From contig SMSO01000035.1 in the NCBI GenBank assembly GCA_004764695.1, positions 4,097,040-4,161,039 on the forward strand: a stretch of 64,000 bases of DNA, given 5' to 3'. Every line of letters begins with the position of its first letter. Within the stretch, counting starts at the first letter, position 1. The translations under genes were made by a program, and so were the position numbers. Source of the DNA: Schizochytrium sp. TIO01. Taxonomy: Eukaryota; Sar; Bigyra; Thraustochytrida; Thraustochytriidae. Below the pieces are notes generated by a model. That model was not told where the DNA came from and did no database searches. It was given only the letters and a program-made list of their open reading frames with translations. Positions 37,437 through 47,663 of this stretch are shown piece by piece.

Positions 37437-40406
37437 TCATTCATTCGTAGCTTCTGATTTACTATGCTGCAAGGAACCAAAGCAGCCTGCTTGTATTAAA
37501 AGCATCGATATATCGTCAATATTGATCATTGGGTTGGGCCGGCCTTCCATGTAACAACCAAACTCATCGAGGGTAAGCTTCAACATTTGCCACTCATCAT
37601 TCGAGTTTACACGGAGAATGTCGTCTTCTTCTTCCTCGTCATCAAGGTCATCGTCGTTACGGTCACTCTCATCCCCATCGTGTTCTGCTGAGCCAGCTTC
37701 ATCAGCTTTATATAGTGTTGTATGTAGTCTACCCGAAGCGCGCTCTTGTTGCAATGCAAGGGCGTGTTTCCGGCGCTCAGCTAGGGAGTTTCTAAGGGCT
37801 GATTCAGCAGATACTTGAGCTAGCTCCAAATCAACCCAAACCGTATAGTCAACCCCGCCTTGTTGCAAATAAGGACCTAATGGGTCCAAAAAAGTGTAGA
37901 ATTTGTCAACAAAATCCGAAGGCGCTTCGCATAAGGTACGAAACACCTTAGGGCCAACCTTTGTTGATTTGTAACGTAACAATGTCAGGTGGAAGTTTAC
38001 CAATGCACAGTCTGCTAAATCGGAGTGCCCGTACTCCTCGTGAAAAAGGTCAGACATGTCTCGAGCCAAAACACCTGGCGTATAGTTAGGTCTTTTTCGT
38101 AATTTAAGAACCCACAAATGAGTCCGAAAGATAACTTCATACAAATTTCGAAGAGACCATAGAGCGCGGCCTCCGCCACGCTCAAAGAGAGAATCGTCTA
38201 CAGGAGAACGCAGGAATGTCCACACAGAAGAAGGAATGTCAAAGCGAGTGAGGGATCCATTACCCTTCTTTGTTGCACGTGGTTGCCCACCTTGGTCGCT
38301 TGGTTTTCCTCCTCCCGCTAGCCTCTTCCCACGTCCACCGCGTTTTGCTGGACTTGATTTACCTCCAATATGTGGTTTCCGGGAAGAAGCTCCTTTAGTT
38401 GGAGAGACACTAGAGCTATGTTTAGTTTTTTGAGGACCGGGTGACTTCAATCTTTTGCCTTTGGCTGGGTCATCCCCTGATTCTAGAGACATTTCCCAGC
38501 TTGTATGGTGAGCTACAAATTCGTGTTTTCCCACTAAGCTATTTTCTACATATGCACGCTCAAATCTTAGAGTGAGCCTTTCAATGTCTGCGTAGAGCTC
38601 AATCAGTGAATCCAGATCCTTCACTTTGATCATTTGCTTTCGTCGACGAACTTCTCGCTCCTTCGCTCGGGCCTCTCGCTGGCGTTCGGCTTCGCGCTCT
38701 ACATGAGCAATCTCTTGGTTAAGCCTCGATAGTTCTTGCTCAATGGCCCGTTCTTCTGCTGCATCCAAGTCTTCGCCAAATCCATCACTTTCGTCAGACG
38801 TTGACGAAGAGGACGATGACGCACTTCCAGGTGAAGCTCTTCCACTTTGTGCTGGAATGCCTGGGCCCAGAATTTCAGCAACGCAAATTCCACCCTCTTC
38901 AGATGTAATACTGGCAAGGGAACTCGCATTTGATCGTCGTGTATTAATTCCTGACTTCGACTTCATTTTGTACCCTTCGTCAGTGTTACTAGCCTGAGAT
39001 GAGCTAGATCTCATCCCAAATGAACTTCTTGATAAAGTATGCTTCTTTCCGCGACCAGTAGCGTCGTCTTCGCCGTTTTCCTGGTCACCCGTTTCTACCC
39101 CCTCCTCATTGCCTTGGGCCTTAGCCTGCGCGCTTTCTGACAGACTTTGTTCGTGCTCCAGTTCCTGCCTTGCAACTGTAACGACGTGCTCTAAATCCTG
39201 TTCGATACCCAGTAGTCTACGTTCTTGCTCAAGCAGAACAACGAGGGCTTCCTCCTTAGTGGATAAGCGCCTCTGAATATCACGTTGCTGTTTGCACAAA
39301 GCTTCGATCTCTTGTGAGGCTTTAGCTAAAAGCTGGCGATTGGACTCATAACGCGTTGTTAGGCGTCGAATATTTTTTAAGAGCTGATTAATTTCGTCAT
39401 CTGGCCGCATATCGGCTCTGCATTTTGCTACAATCACCATCAAAAGCTCAAGATGAGCTTTCCACACGTGCAAAAGTGCAGTTGCTAACATTGGCTTGGA
39501 TGGACTCAACCTCTCAGCTACTGATTCGAATGTCTTTGAATACATTGGAATAACCTCCACAACTCCCTTCAAGCTTGTGGAGCATTGCTTTACGCGTTCC
39601 CAGTCAATAGAAACACCTTGAATGTACGATGTATACTCTTGAATAGACTGAGTTGTACTGATCAGCTTTCGCCCAACCAGCCGTCGTGAGCGAAGATTTG
39701 GCGAATCTTTTGATCGCAATCGATCATGTTGTCTCGGTAGCGAAGGTTGGTGATGGTCGTGTGGACTTGAAAGGTTTCTAGCTTCAAGCGTCTTCTTTTT
39801 CTCGGGTGTGCTTTGAACCTCTGTTCTTGGATCTTCCTCTGTCTTCTGCAATATCCTGGAAGCGTCGTTGGTGGATTTAGTTGGCAATATGAATGTCAAT
39901 TCATCATCTAGTTGACCTTGGGCCAGAAAATGATCATATTGCTCACGGATTCCTCGAAGAAGATTGCCACAGCCATGGAGCTCTCGAGCGAGGAGCTCAA
40001 ACACCTCCTCGTCTGTGAGCTCACTTAAAATTTCTGGATTAAGTCGCAACGTGATTTCAGGTTTGCCTGTTTTGGGCTCAGCCTCCGTGAGAGCTCCTTG
40101 TGAATGGCCTAGGTCTGGATGCAGTATGAATTGTTGTTGCTGTTGTTGTTGTTGATCATAGTCACCTTGAGTATTTGCATCATTTGCTGGTGTTATTAGA
40201 CTTAACTGTCTTTCTACATCAGTCAAAGAAACAGCACGTGTCTCTGTATTTTGCCCCGCCGCTTCCTTAGTTACAGTATCTTGCTTCTCATCGCTTCTCT
40301 TGGCCAATTGACATTGTGTCGATAGATTTGACCTTGTATCTATCCCGCTATCATAGTCTGCTGCTGGTACTAGGAATGCGTTGAGTTTGTGGAGTGCCTC
40401 TTCCAT
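37437..40406 (-). CDS. Unrecognised coiled-coil protein with acidic C-terminal region
   Basis: 989 residues from the first in-frame ATG (40404-40406); upstream the frame opens only on a TTG. An N-terminal low-complexity part includes an eight-Gln run (near residue 85-95). A short globular stretch (ILSELTDEEVFELLARELHGCG) follows. Long coiled coils with KNIRRLTTRYESNRQLLAKASQEIEALCKQQRDIQRR and a second RLNQEIAHVEREAERQREA segment make up the middle, separated by Ser/Lys-rich disorder (GGRGKRLAGGGK). Residues from about 735 form a conserved-looking globular domain (PSSVWTFLRSP, SLRNLYEVIFRTHLWVLKLRKR, DLADCALVNFHL), then an acidic stretch. It lies 417 bases downstream of the IQ-motif coiled-coil gene in the same orientation. 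A cytoskeletal or flagellar role is only suggested by composition. Confidence 0.75.
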   Translation of the reverse strand: MEEALHKLNAFLVPAADYDSGIDTRSNLSTQCQLAKRSDEKQDTVTKEAAGQNTETRAVSLTDVERQLSLITPANDANTQGDYDQQQQQQQQFILHPDLGHSQGALTEAEPKTGKPEITLRLNPEILSELTDEEVFELLARELHGCGNLLRGIREQYDHFLAQGQLDDELTFILPTKSTNDASRILQKTEEDPRTEVQSTPEKKKTLEARNLSSPHDHHQPSLPRQHDRLRSKDSPNLRSRRLVGRKLISTTQSIQEYTSYIQGVSIDWERVKQCSTSLKGVVEVIPMYSKTFESVAERLSPSKPMLATALLHVWKAHLELLMVIVAKCRADMRPDDEINQLLKNIRRLTTRYESNRQLLAKASQEIEALCKQQRDIQRRLSTKEEALVVLLEQERRLLGIEQDLEHVVTVARQELEHEQSLSESAQAKAQGNEEGVETGDQENGEDDATGRGKKHTLSRSSFGMRSSSSQASNTDEGYKMKSKSGINTRRSNASSLASITSEEGGICVAEILGPGIPAQSGRASPGSASSSSSSTSDESDGFGEDLDAAEERAIEQELSRLNQEIAHVEREAERQREARAKEREVRRRKQMIKVKDLDSLIELYADIERLTLRFERAYVENSLVGKHEFVAHHTSWEMSLESGDDPAKGKRLKSPGPQKTKHSSSVSPTKGASSRKPHIGGKSSPAKRGGRGKRLAGGGKPSDQGGQPRATKKGNGSLTRFDIPSSVWTFLRSPVDDSLFERGGGRALWSLRNLYEVIFRTHLWVLKLRKRPNYTPGVLARDMSDLFHEEYGHSDLADCALVNFHLTLLRYKSTKVGPKVFRTLCEAPSDFVDKFYTFLDPLGPYLQQGGVDYTVWVDLELAQVSAESALRNSLAERRKHALALQQERASGRLHTTLYKADEAGSAEHDGDESDRNDDDLDDEEEEDDILRVNSNDEWQMLKLTLDEFGCYMEGRPNPMINIDDISMLLIQAGCFGSLQHSKSEATNE

Positions 40407-40823
40407 TGCCTTGGTGAGACGACTACTCAATGCAAGGTTACCTCAACGAGATGGCCTCCTCGTCCTCAGATCAGCCAAACCGTCCCACTGCCATGGGTAT
40501 TGTTAATGGTGAAATTCCATCCCAATTCATGTTTCCCATGTAGTGAGAGCAAAAGCTCAAGGGGGTTTAGTAGAAGCCAACTATGGTGATATATTCGTTA
40601 CAAACTAGGTACACACGTTTGTTTGGGTCTAGAATGACCATAATAATTTTCCCTTATATATTGTGGGATAATCGAAAGAGATTATTATCTATACAGCTTG
40701 TCAACATAGTGACCCAGGAATGCCTTGGTCAAACCTAAGAACTGGTATATTCCCACTGGTATAAAACCTTCAGTCTAAAAATGGTAACGTGCTATTTCAT
40801 TAAAATTGAGATAATTAATGCAA
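40407..40823. other. Short spacer between two same-strand coiled-coil genes
   Basis: About 417 bases between the stop of the gene at 40824-47663 and the start of the next minus-strand gene. It must hold one 3' UTR and one promoter. AT-rich; no clear element. Confidence 0.45.
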
Positions 40824-43800
40824 TCAAAAGTTAGCTGGGGGCTCTGGATCAAAAAACTCGTCAACTGGGTCTGGCTTTGGTGATTTGGTGGCGCGTAAAA
40901 TCCGTCGTGCATTGTAAATAATCCTTTGAAAAGGGTTGTGACGGAAAAACTCCTCCTCCTCCTCTTTTGCCTCTGCTGCACGAATTGCAGCAATGAACTC
41001 GGCAAGTTCGAGACGACGATCCTCGGCAATTTTCCGAGCTTGGAAACCGCGAAAAACACGTTGTAAAGCAATAGCAGCAGCTCGACGAAGGTTCTCGTAG
41101 GCAATAAGCTCCAGGCGTGTTGCAGCCCATACAACCGCTGCGCGCCTGCCCAAGTGGCCACGAACTACACTTTGAATTTTCACAGCTGCCGTTGCCTCAC
41201 GCCGTGCGCGTTGCACTCTTTTGCGAAGTTTTTCCTTGTCCTCGTTTAGTTTCTTCTCTACCCTTTCGTATCTTGTTTTGGCTCCGGCAGCTGCCTTTCC
41301 TAAAGCGAAATCCATAGCACGTTTTCGCCCGTTGACACGAGCTGCAGTTGATTGCATACGTTGCCGCTCCGCAGCCACTGCTGCAGCATCAACGCCAATT
41401 GCGCTTCCTTGACGACGGCGATGCCCTCCTGGACCCTGGCGACTCTCGAATCGTGATTTTCGCAAAAGTGTCATGGCTCGGAAGTACATGAGAGTCATCG
41501 TAAAGATTCCAAAACGAAGCACATTCTCAGTCTCATCTAACTGATGCTTCACATCATCTTTAAGATCGACAGCTTTCTGTCTGCGCTGACGACGCGCAAT
41601 ATCACGAGAAATACTGGTCCATTTATCTGCAGGTGCTATACGATCTTCTTTGGTATCATTACCTTCGCCGTTGTCACCTGATTTTGAGGACAAAACGAAA
41701 TTCTCTGTTTCGCGTTCACCAAAGATCCAACCCTCAAGCATAAAATCTAAGACCCCATCAAGCAGTTCTTCTACAACTTCGGCACCTAAAAGACGCGCCC
41801 GCTCTCCTTCAAGTGCTATGATAACATTTTGAGTCCATTGAACTTGCTTGTAACCATGCAGAGCTTTCGTTTCCATGAAGGGACTCTTGGAAGCATAGGC
41901 CAAGTGTAATTCCTCATCTACAATCACAAGACGAGCTTTGCGCTCAAGGGAGGTTATTTCTGCAACGAGTTCACGAATCAGGTCAGTTCTTAACATCCTG
42001 GACTTTCCTCCTTGCTTAACACTCTTGGGAACTTGACTGTCAACAAACTTAACAGTTTCATCAATACGCCTCGCAGTCTCGAGTTCTTTGCGAAGTTCTG
42101 ACATTCTTTCTTCAAGCTCCACAAGGTCTACAGGAGGCGTGTATTCACAAGGGCTGGTGTTACATGCTTGACAATGTGCTCTTTCTGCTTGTGCTTTCTC
42201 CAGAGCTGCGTTAATTCTAGCAGCAGTGCCACCAGGATCCTCGTCATCCTCGCTCTCAGCATTTTCATCTTCTCCATTAGCTTTCTTGCCGGTGCCGTCT
42301 CCTTCATCCTCTTCATCCTCTTCATCAGATGAACTCATCAGCCCATCAAGATCGTCAGAATTCTTTACCTGTGCCAAGATATAAGAGTCACGCTCTTTTC
42401 TGCGAATATCCTTCAGAATGAAGGTCTCCTGCTCTTTCACTTGTAACAGTAATAGTCTGTCGAGCTCTCGATTGAGTTCCTTACGAAGGATTTTAATTGG
42501 AAACCGCTGTTCTGATGAATGCAGAATTGAAGAGTCTACAAAGTCCTCTGAGCTGGCATTAGCACGCTCGAGCTCTGCCAAAACTAGTCGACATCTGCGA
42601 TCAATATCTGTAACTTGCTCAGTAGCCTTAACTACAAAGTTGAGACGCTCTTGGCGCTTCATTCGAGGCTCTTGTAGCATTGGTTCTTGAATACAGCGAC
42701 GTTCTAGAGGATGGGCTCTTTCTCGTAAAAGATGATGAAGGATGATTGCTTTTGGTCCCTCGAGAACCTCTGTTCTAGCAAACATAAGTGCCATGAGCTC
42801 CTCGCGACTGCAAGTTTCAGGAGACTTTTGCATTGCTGGATCCGCACCACCTGCTCGTACGACGCTTTCAGGGTGAAAGACCTGGTACGCATCACTCCAG
42901 CATGCGTCTGCATGGCTCTGCTCCGCTAATATATTTTCAATTTCTTGTTCTACTCTTAAGCGATCTTGATTGGCAGCATCAGCCATACTTGCCTCTCGTG
43001 CTTGAATGACTGCCTCGATTTCTTCATCAGAAACAATTCCTGTACGTTTCAATGCAGCAAGTCGATCTTGTTTTGCTTTTTTCTCTTCACGAAGCTCCCG
43101 CTTCATATTGGCCATGTCGGCTGTGCCTTTTCGACAATCTACAAGCTCCATCCTGCGCGATGCAGCGAGCTGGACCCATTTATTGAATTCGCGCTCAAGC
43201 TTAGCTAGATACTTTGAGTTGTATTTCTTCGCTGTAGCTTCGTCAACTCCTAAATCGTCTTCATCATCCGCCGCAGTAAACGCTCCGCCCATCTCAATGC
43301 GCTCTCGACGGCGTTGGATGACTCTGTTTACAGTTGCCATCTCTATCTCTAGATTTTCACATCGAACTTCGGCATCCTGAACCAGTGCTTTCACTAAACT
43401 GAATTTGCGCTCCGAAAGATACAAACTTACAGTGAGGTGCTCAATATCATCATCGATTGCTTTGACACGATCAAACATCTCAACTGCTTCACCTTTGGCA
43501 TCCGATTCAACGCTCTGTATCGGCCGGCAAGTCTCGGCCATAATTGTGATAGAATATTGAGTTAAAGAAGCAGCACCAACTACGATTTGGTAGCGCCCGT
43601 GTGATAAAGGAATGCCAGCTTCTTCAGGATCATGTATAAGTGTAAACCGTCCAAGGGCATCACTTGAGTTCAAAGACACCTCATGGTTGAGGGAGCAGTA
43701 TCCGATTGGAGTAGTCTCATTCAAGTACATTGCGGCGGAAAGCCTTCCATTCACGTAACCACGTTCGTCAAAGCCTCCCTTGTAAACGATGTGCACCACA

Positions 43801-46800
43801 AGCTGCAGAACAGCAACATTATGCATTATAAAGAAGGAGTGAACTCGTCCTTGTCGAAATTCCAAGGACTGGTTCTCAATATGATACAGCTGCATCCACT
43901 CGTCACGAAGAAGAACACTTGATTTATCATCATCCGACTCCAACCTATCTTCTTCTTGAAGGGTGAGACGATAGTGCTCTGAGGAATTAAATACGCGATA
44001 AATTTTATTTCCTTTACGGCGCTGCTTTGCTTCGAAACGATCGAGACGTACTAAATCTTCCGGATCGTTGCCGAATGAGTAGCGCTGAATGAGTTTGTAT
44101 GCACGCATTTGAGCTAAGCTTCTTATAAATGGCAGTGCTAAGTTCAACTCTTCTGGAAGTTCATATAGAACATCAATAACCTCGTCGGTGAGCTCCGTAG
44201 GGCGATAATGTCTGTAGTTATGGACCTGCTCTGGTGTATACAGGTCGCCAAATCGATTAATGGCCATGTCAAGAGCAATCCATTCTCTCTCTTCTTGATT
44301 TCTAGCAGCTGAGGGCTTACGGCGGACTTCACTGGCTAGATCTTGGACACTACTTCGACGTGTCCAAGCGGACAACGATGTGCTGGTTTGTGCTAAGGAG
44401 TTCGCTGCTGTTGTAGTAGTACTATTAGTACGTTCCAATTTGCCTTGCACAATATCTGAATTGTTCGTTGTCTCTCCGTCATTTTCTTGTTGCTGTTTAA
44501 AGTCAGCCATAGCCTTTCGCTTGATTTCTCCGGATCGATAAAGATCAAGAGCACCGGAGATAAGTTTACGTTGAGCTAATAAATTCGATTTGTCCTTTTG
44601 CATTTGTGCCAAACGACTATCAATTCTTTGAATCATGTCCTCTTGAGTTTGTATCTCTTCTTGCATGTACTCTAGTCGAGATGCAAAGTTTACGCGCTCC
44701 GAGGATAGGTAGTTTATAAGATCTGAAGTTCGGATACGTTGCATGACACCAGCTTGCCAAATAGAGCTATCACAAAATTTAGTTCGCAAGTTCCCACACC
44801 GGTCTAGCTCTTCTTTAATGGCCTCAAATCTGCTGTTTGCTACTGTATGCATTCTTGTCACGGACTGCAATTGTTGTACAGTAGCTTTACGTTTTGCCAT
44901 GAGTTTTTCAGTCTCACGCTCTAATTCCTCTAAATGGTTTGACAATCTCTCAATCATGTCGTCCATTTCTGCACCTCGCCGCTGAAGAATGATGCTATCG
45001 GTTTGAATGCTGCTATTGATTTTCCCAATGTCTGCTTGCAAGTCTTTCAGTTGTAGATTGAGGCCCTGAACAAGGGACTGTGACTCCTTATGACTTTGCA
45101 GCATGTCCCCAAGTTCTTCTTTTGCTTGCTCAGCTCTTCGCATTCGCTGTCGACTGACTTGTCCACGCATCTGAACATTTGCAGAAGCACGAAGCATGCT
45201 AATTGCCCTTTCAAGCTCTGCAACACGTTTCATGGCTGCATCACGTCTTCCTTGTGTGCCGCGAATCAGCTCAAGGGAACTTTGAGAACGTTCAATATTG
45301 ATGGCTTGACGCTGAGCAATTTTTATAAAGTCTAAGCGAATTTTTGAAGCCCCAGAGACAGAGCTTCCGAGAACTGTGACAGTATGAAGGTCATCTTGTA
45401 GTCCTCCAAGTGCTGCAGCAGCATCATCATCCATGAGTGTAATTTGGGTTAAATAGTCATTGGCCTCTTCGCGCTGCTTTCTCTTTTTTGCATGCTCTTG
45501 CTCTCGAGCCTTATCAACTTCTCTTGCGCGGTGAAGCTCCTCAATTCGCTCTTTGACCAAAGCCTGCTGTTTTTGCCAACGAAGTTCTTCGTTATACGTA
45601 CGTCGTAAATCTTTAGAGAAACTATCAGCATCCATCATCATAGATCTCTCTTCCGCTTCTGTAGGCCGGTTTTTCCAAAAAAGCTCCATACGGAGTCGTT
45701 GCTCTTCGCGCCGCCTCAATTCCTCCCGTTCTGCCCTTTCCTGCTCGATTACATCTCGATTTCTGGTTTGCTTGCGTTTTGATTTAGAGCTGTCGTCATC
45801 TTCGGCGTCACCAGGGTCGCTATCACTGTCACTCGTGCCGTTCTGTTCTTTGATTTGTCCAAACTTTCGCGATTTTGACTTTCGACCAGACTTTAGATTT
45901 CTTAAAGAGCGTCCAGATTTTTTTGGTGAATGTCGGTCGTCCGCCTCTTTAGTTTCTTTATCACCATTTCCGGCTTCTTGTCCTGGACCTTCAGACTGAG
46001 GGTCAAAAACATCGGTCTCAGGAGTTGACTCTTCTGTGTTACCGAGAGTTGACTTTTCACTCATCAACTGGATATTATTGAGAGCTCGAATCAATGCGTA
46101 AAGCTGGTGTACAAGATTTTCCATAAATTCAGTGCGAGATGCCCAAATATTATGATCTGCTTTAAGCCACATGACGTGGTTCCGAACTTGATCTTGGTGT
46201 CGAATGCAGTCCCGGAGCGTATTAGATACAGTTTTTGGTGCCCCTCGAGCATTTATAATGGCTTCTACATGCATTGAAAGAACATGCCGACTCTGAGTGC
46301 CTTGGACAACCACCATGGGGGTCTTAATCAATGGTAGACCACTGCGAAGATCAAGAAATTCGTTTCGCATGTGAGATAAAATACGACTAGCTTCTGGATG
46401 GAGGGTTTCAGAAATTGAGCTAATTGCCCTCAGCATTGGGCGGTCTACATAGGAAAATCCGTTTACCGAAATGATAGCCTGTAGCATTGGACATTTGCGA
46501 TATGCTGCCATATGCATCGCCACATTCGCTCCAACACCAATACCCATAAGTATCCATGGACGAGCCTTTACTGCTCCAGCACCAATCTCCAAATGCTCTA
46601 TCAAACGGTGAAGCCAGTTTGACAGTAAAACATTACTTGCAGGCAATGCAGCAGGGCGCGTGTCTTTGTATAAGTTGACAAGGATCACACGAAGGCCATC
46701 CTTCGCACAGGATGCAGCAAATTGATGCAATTCAGATATTGGCTCAAAACAGTCATTGACCACCACCAGGCTAGCAAGCTCTCTCTGCGTCGCACTAAAA

Positions 46801-47663
46801 CTTTCTGCATAATCCTCAAAGTTGAGGTCAAGCCCATGGTTTAAACTTGCGGGTTCGTTTGTTGATGCGTGTCTCCGTGTTTTATCACCTTCACTTTCAC
46901 TTCGAGGCGGAGTCGAGGCAATTGCAACACTTCGAATACATTTACCAAAAGTAACCCTTTCCGCGAAGCAAAGAGTTGGAAGCTCTAGGCTTGGCTCCTC
47001 GTTCAAAGTTTTAGATAATGGACCACGCCGCCGCCGCGGAGACCCTCCATTGGAAATGGGAGTTTTATGGCCAAGCGTTGGGAGTGCAAATCTTGCTATG
47101 AGATGTTTGATTGTGTGCTGCGGTGACCAAGTATTTAAAAAAACCACAAGGCGGTCAAGCATGGCAATCAGGTTGGAATCGCTTGAAAGAGAGAAGTGAG
47201 GGAAATCTAAAGGCACAAGTTTTGACTTCCCTTGGTAACCTTGAACACAGACAATTTGCTGTTGCCATTCAAGGCTGCTAAATACCTCGAATAGTCTAGT
47301 CACTGGAAGTTCTTCGCATGAGCCCGAAGAATACCATAAAAGACAACTGTGATAAGCTGTGCTCATTTTAAGGACAATGTCAAGGAGAACTTTAGGGTCA
47401 TCCATCGCCAAGGTACGAAACTCTCCTTTCCCAGAGTCTATGTCAGCACGCATAAACCGCTTGGGTACGCCCGATTCGTATAGGAGGGTGTCAGGCAGGG
47501 CACACGGAAATGAATTCCTGCTCACTTTTATGAGATCATCATCCGCTAAGTCTTTGCGCGATGCCTCCCGAAGTTGCTGTGTACGATCCCACTTTTCCCC
47601 AGCCACAAAAATAGTTCTCAAAAGCCAAAGGCTAGCGTCGTTGTCGTGCAAAGTACGATCCAT
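40824..47663 (-). CDS. Alpha/beta-hydrolase-like plus long coiled-coil protein with C-terminal IQ motifs
   Basis: 2,279 residues from an ATG in ACCATGG (47661-47663). An N-terminal domain looks like an alpha/beta hydrolase of the KANSL3 type: PWILMGIGVGANVAMHMAAY is the nucleophile elbow position, but reads G-I-G-V-G, so the Ser is replaced by Gly376; LIKTPMVVVQGTQSR and VMWLKADHN are the later strands that usually carry the Asp and His. Then Lys/Glu-rich disorder, very long coiled coils, a beta-rich module around the middle (MHNVAVLQLVVHIVYKGGFDERG...GRYQIVVGAASLTQYSITIMAE) resembling a PPC-like domain, more coiled coil, an acidic hinge, and two IQ motifs near the C-terminus (VKIQSVVRGHLGRR; ALQRVFRGFQARK) that should bind calmodulin-like proteins. 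A ciliary/axonemal role is an inference from this layout. Confidence 0.8.
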   Translation of the reverse strand: MDRTLHDNDASLWLLRTIFVAGEKWDRTQQLREASRKDLADDDLIKVSRNSFPCALPDTLLYESGVPKRFMRADIDSGKGEFRTLAMDDPKVLLDIVLKMSTAYHSCLLWYSSGSCEELPVTRLFEVFSSLEWQQQIVCVQGYQGKSKLVPLDFPHFSLSSDSNLIAMLDRLVVFLNTWSPQHTIKHLIARFALPTLGHKTPISNGGSPRRRRGPLSKTLNEEPSLELPTLCFAERVTFGKCIRSVAIASTPPRSESEGDKTRRHASTNEPASLNHGLDLNFEDYAESFSATQRELASLVVVNDCFEPISELHQFAASCAKDGLRVILVNLYKDTRPAALPASNVLLSNWLHRLIEHLEIGAGAVKARPWILMGIGVGANVAMHMAAYRKCPMLQAIISVNGFSYVDRPMLRAISSISETLHPEASRILSHMRNEFLDLRSGLPLIKTPMVVVQGTQSRHVLSMHVEAIINARGAPKTVSNTLRDCIRHQDQVRNHVMWLKADHNIWASRTEFMENLVHQLYALIRALNNIQLMSEKSTLGNTEESTPETDVFDPQSEGPGQEAGNGDKETKEADDRHSPKKSGRSLRNLKSGRKSKSRKFGQIKEQNGTSDSDSDPGDAEDDDSSKSKRKQTRNRDVIEQERAEREELRRREEQRLRMELFWKNRPTEAEERSMMMDADSFSKDLRRTYNEELRWQKQQALVKERIEELHRAREVDKAREQEHAKKRKQREEANDYLTQITLMDDDAAAALGGLQDDLHTVTVLGSSVSGASKIRLDFIKIAQRQAINIERSQSSLELIRGTQGRRDAAMKRVAELERAISMLRASANVQMRGQVSRQRMRRAEQAKEELGDMLQSHKESQSLVQGLNLQLKDLQADIGKINSSIQTDSIILQRRGAEMDDMIERLSNHLEELERETEKLMAKRKATVQQLQSVTRMHTVANSRFEAIKEELDRCGNLRTKFCDSSIWQAGVMQRIRTSDLINYLSSERVNFASRLEYMQEEIQTQEDMIQRIDSRLAQMQKDKSNLLAQRKLISGALDLYRSGEIKRKAMADFKQQQENDGETTNNSDIVQGKLERTNSTTTTAANSLAQTSTSLSAWTRRSSVQDLASEVRRKPSAARNQEEREWIALDMAINRFGDLYTPEQVHNYRHYRPTELTDEVIDVLYELPEELNLALPFIRSLAQMRAYKLIQRYSFGNDPEDLVRLDRFEAKQRRKGNKIYRVFNSSEHYRLTLQEEDRLESDDDKSSVLLRDEWMQLYHIENQSLEFRQGRVHSFFIMHNVAVLQLVVHIVYKGGFDERGYVNGRLSAAMYLNETTPIGYCSLNHEVSLNSSDALGRFTLIHDPEEAGIPLSHGRYQIVVGAASLTQYSITIMAETCRPIQSVESDAKGEAVEMFDRVKAIDDDIEHLTVSLYLSERKFSLVKALVQDAEVRCENLEIEMATVNRVIQRRRERIEMGGAFTAADDEDDLGVDEATAKKYNSKYLAKLEREFNKWVQLAASRRMELVDCRKGTADMANMKRELREEKKAKQDRLAALKRTGIVSDEEIEAVIQAREASMADAANQDRLRVEQEIENILAEQSHADACWSDAYQVFHPESVVRAGGADPAMQKSPETCSREELMALMFARTEVLEGPKAIILHHLLRERAHPLERRCIQEPMLQEPRMKRQERLNFVVKATEQVTDIDRRCRLVLAELERANASSEDFVDSSILHSSEQRFPIKILRKELNRELDRLLLLQVKEQETFILKDIRRKERDSYILAQVKNSDDLDGLMSSSDEEDEEDEGDGTGKKANGEDENAESEDDEDPGGTAARINAALEKAQAERAHCQACNTSPCEYTPPVDLVELEERMSELRKELETARRIDETVKFVDSQVPKSVKQGGKSRMLRTDLIRELVAEITSLERKARLVIVDEELHLAYASKSPFMETKALHGYKQVQWTQNVIIALEGERARLLGAEVVEELLDGVLDFMLEGWIFGERETENFVLSSKSGDNGEGNDTKEDRIAPADKWTSISRDIARRQRRQKAVDLKDDVKHQLDETENVLRFGIFTMTLMYFRAMTLLRKSRFESRQGPGGHRRRQGSAIGVDAAAVAAERQRMQSTAARVNGRKRAMDFALGKAAAGAKTRYERVEKKLNEDKEKLRKRVQRARREATAAVKIQSVVRGHLGRRAAVVWAATRLELIAYENLRRAAAIALQRVFRGFQARKIAEDRRLELAEFIAAIRAAEAKEEEEEFFRHNPFQRIIYNARRILRATKSPKPDPVDEFFDPEPPANF

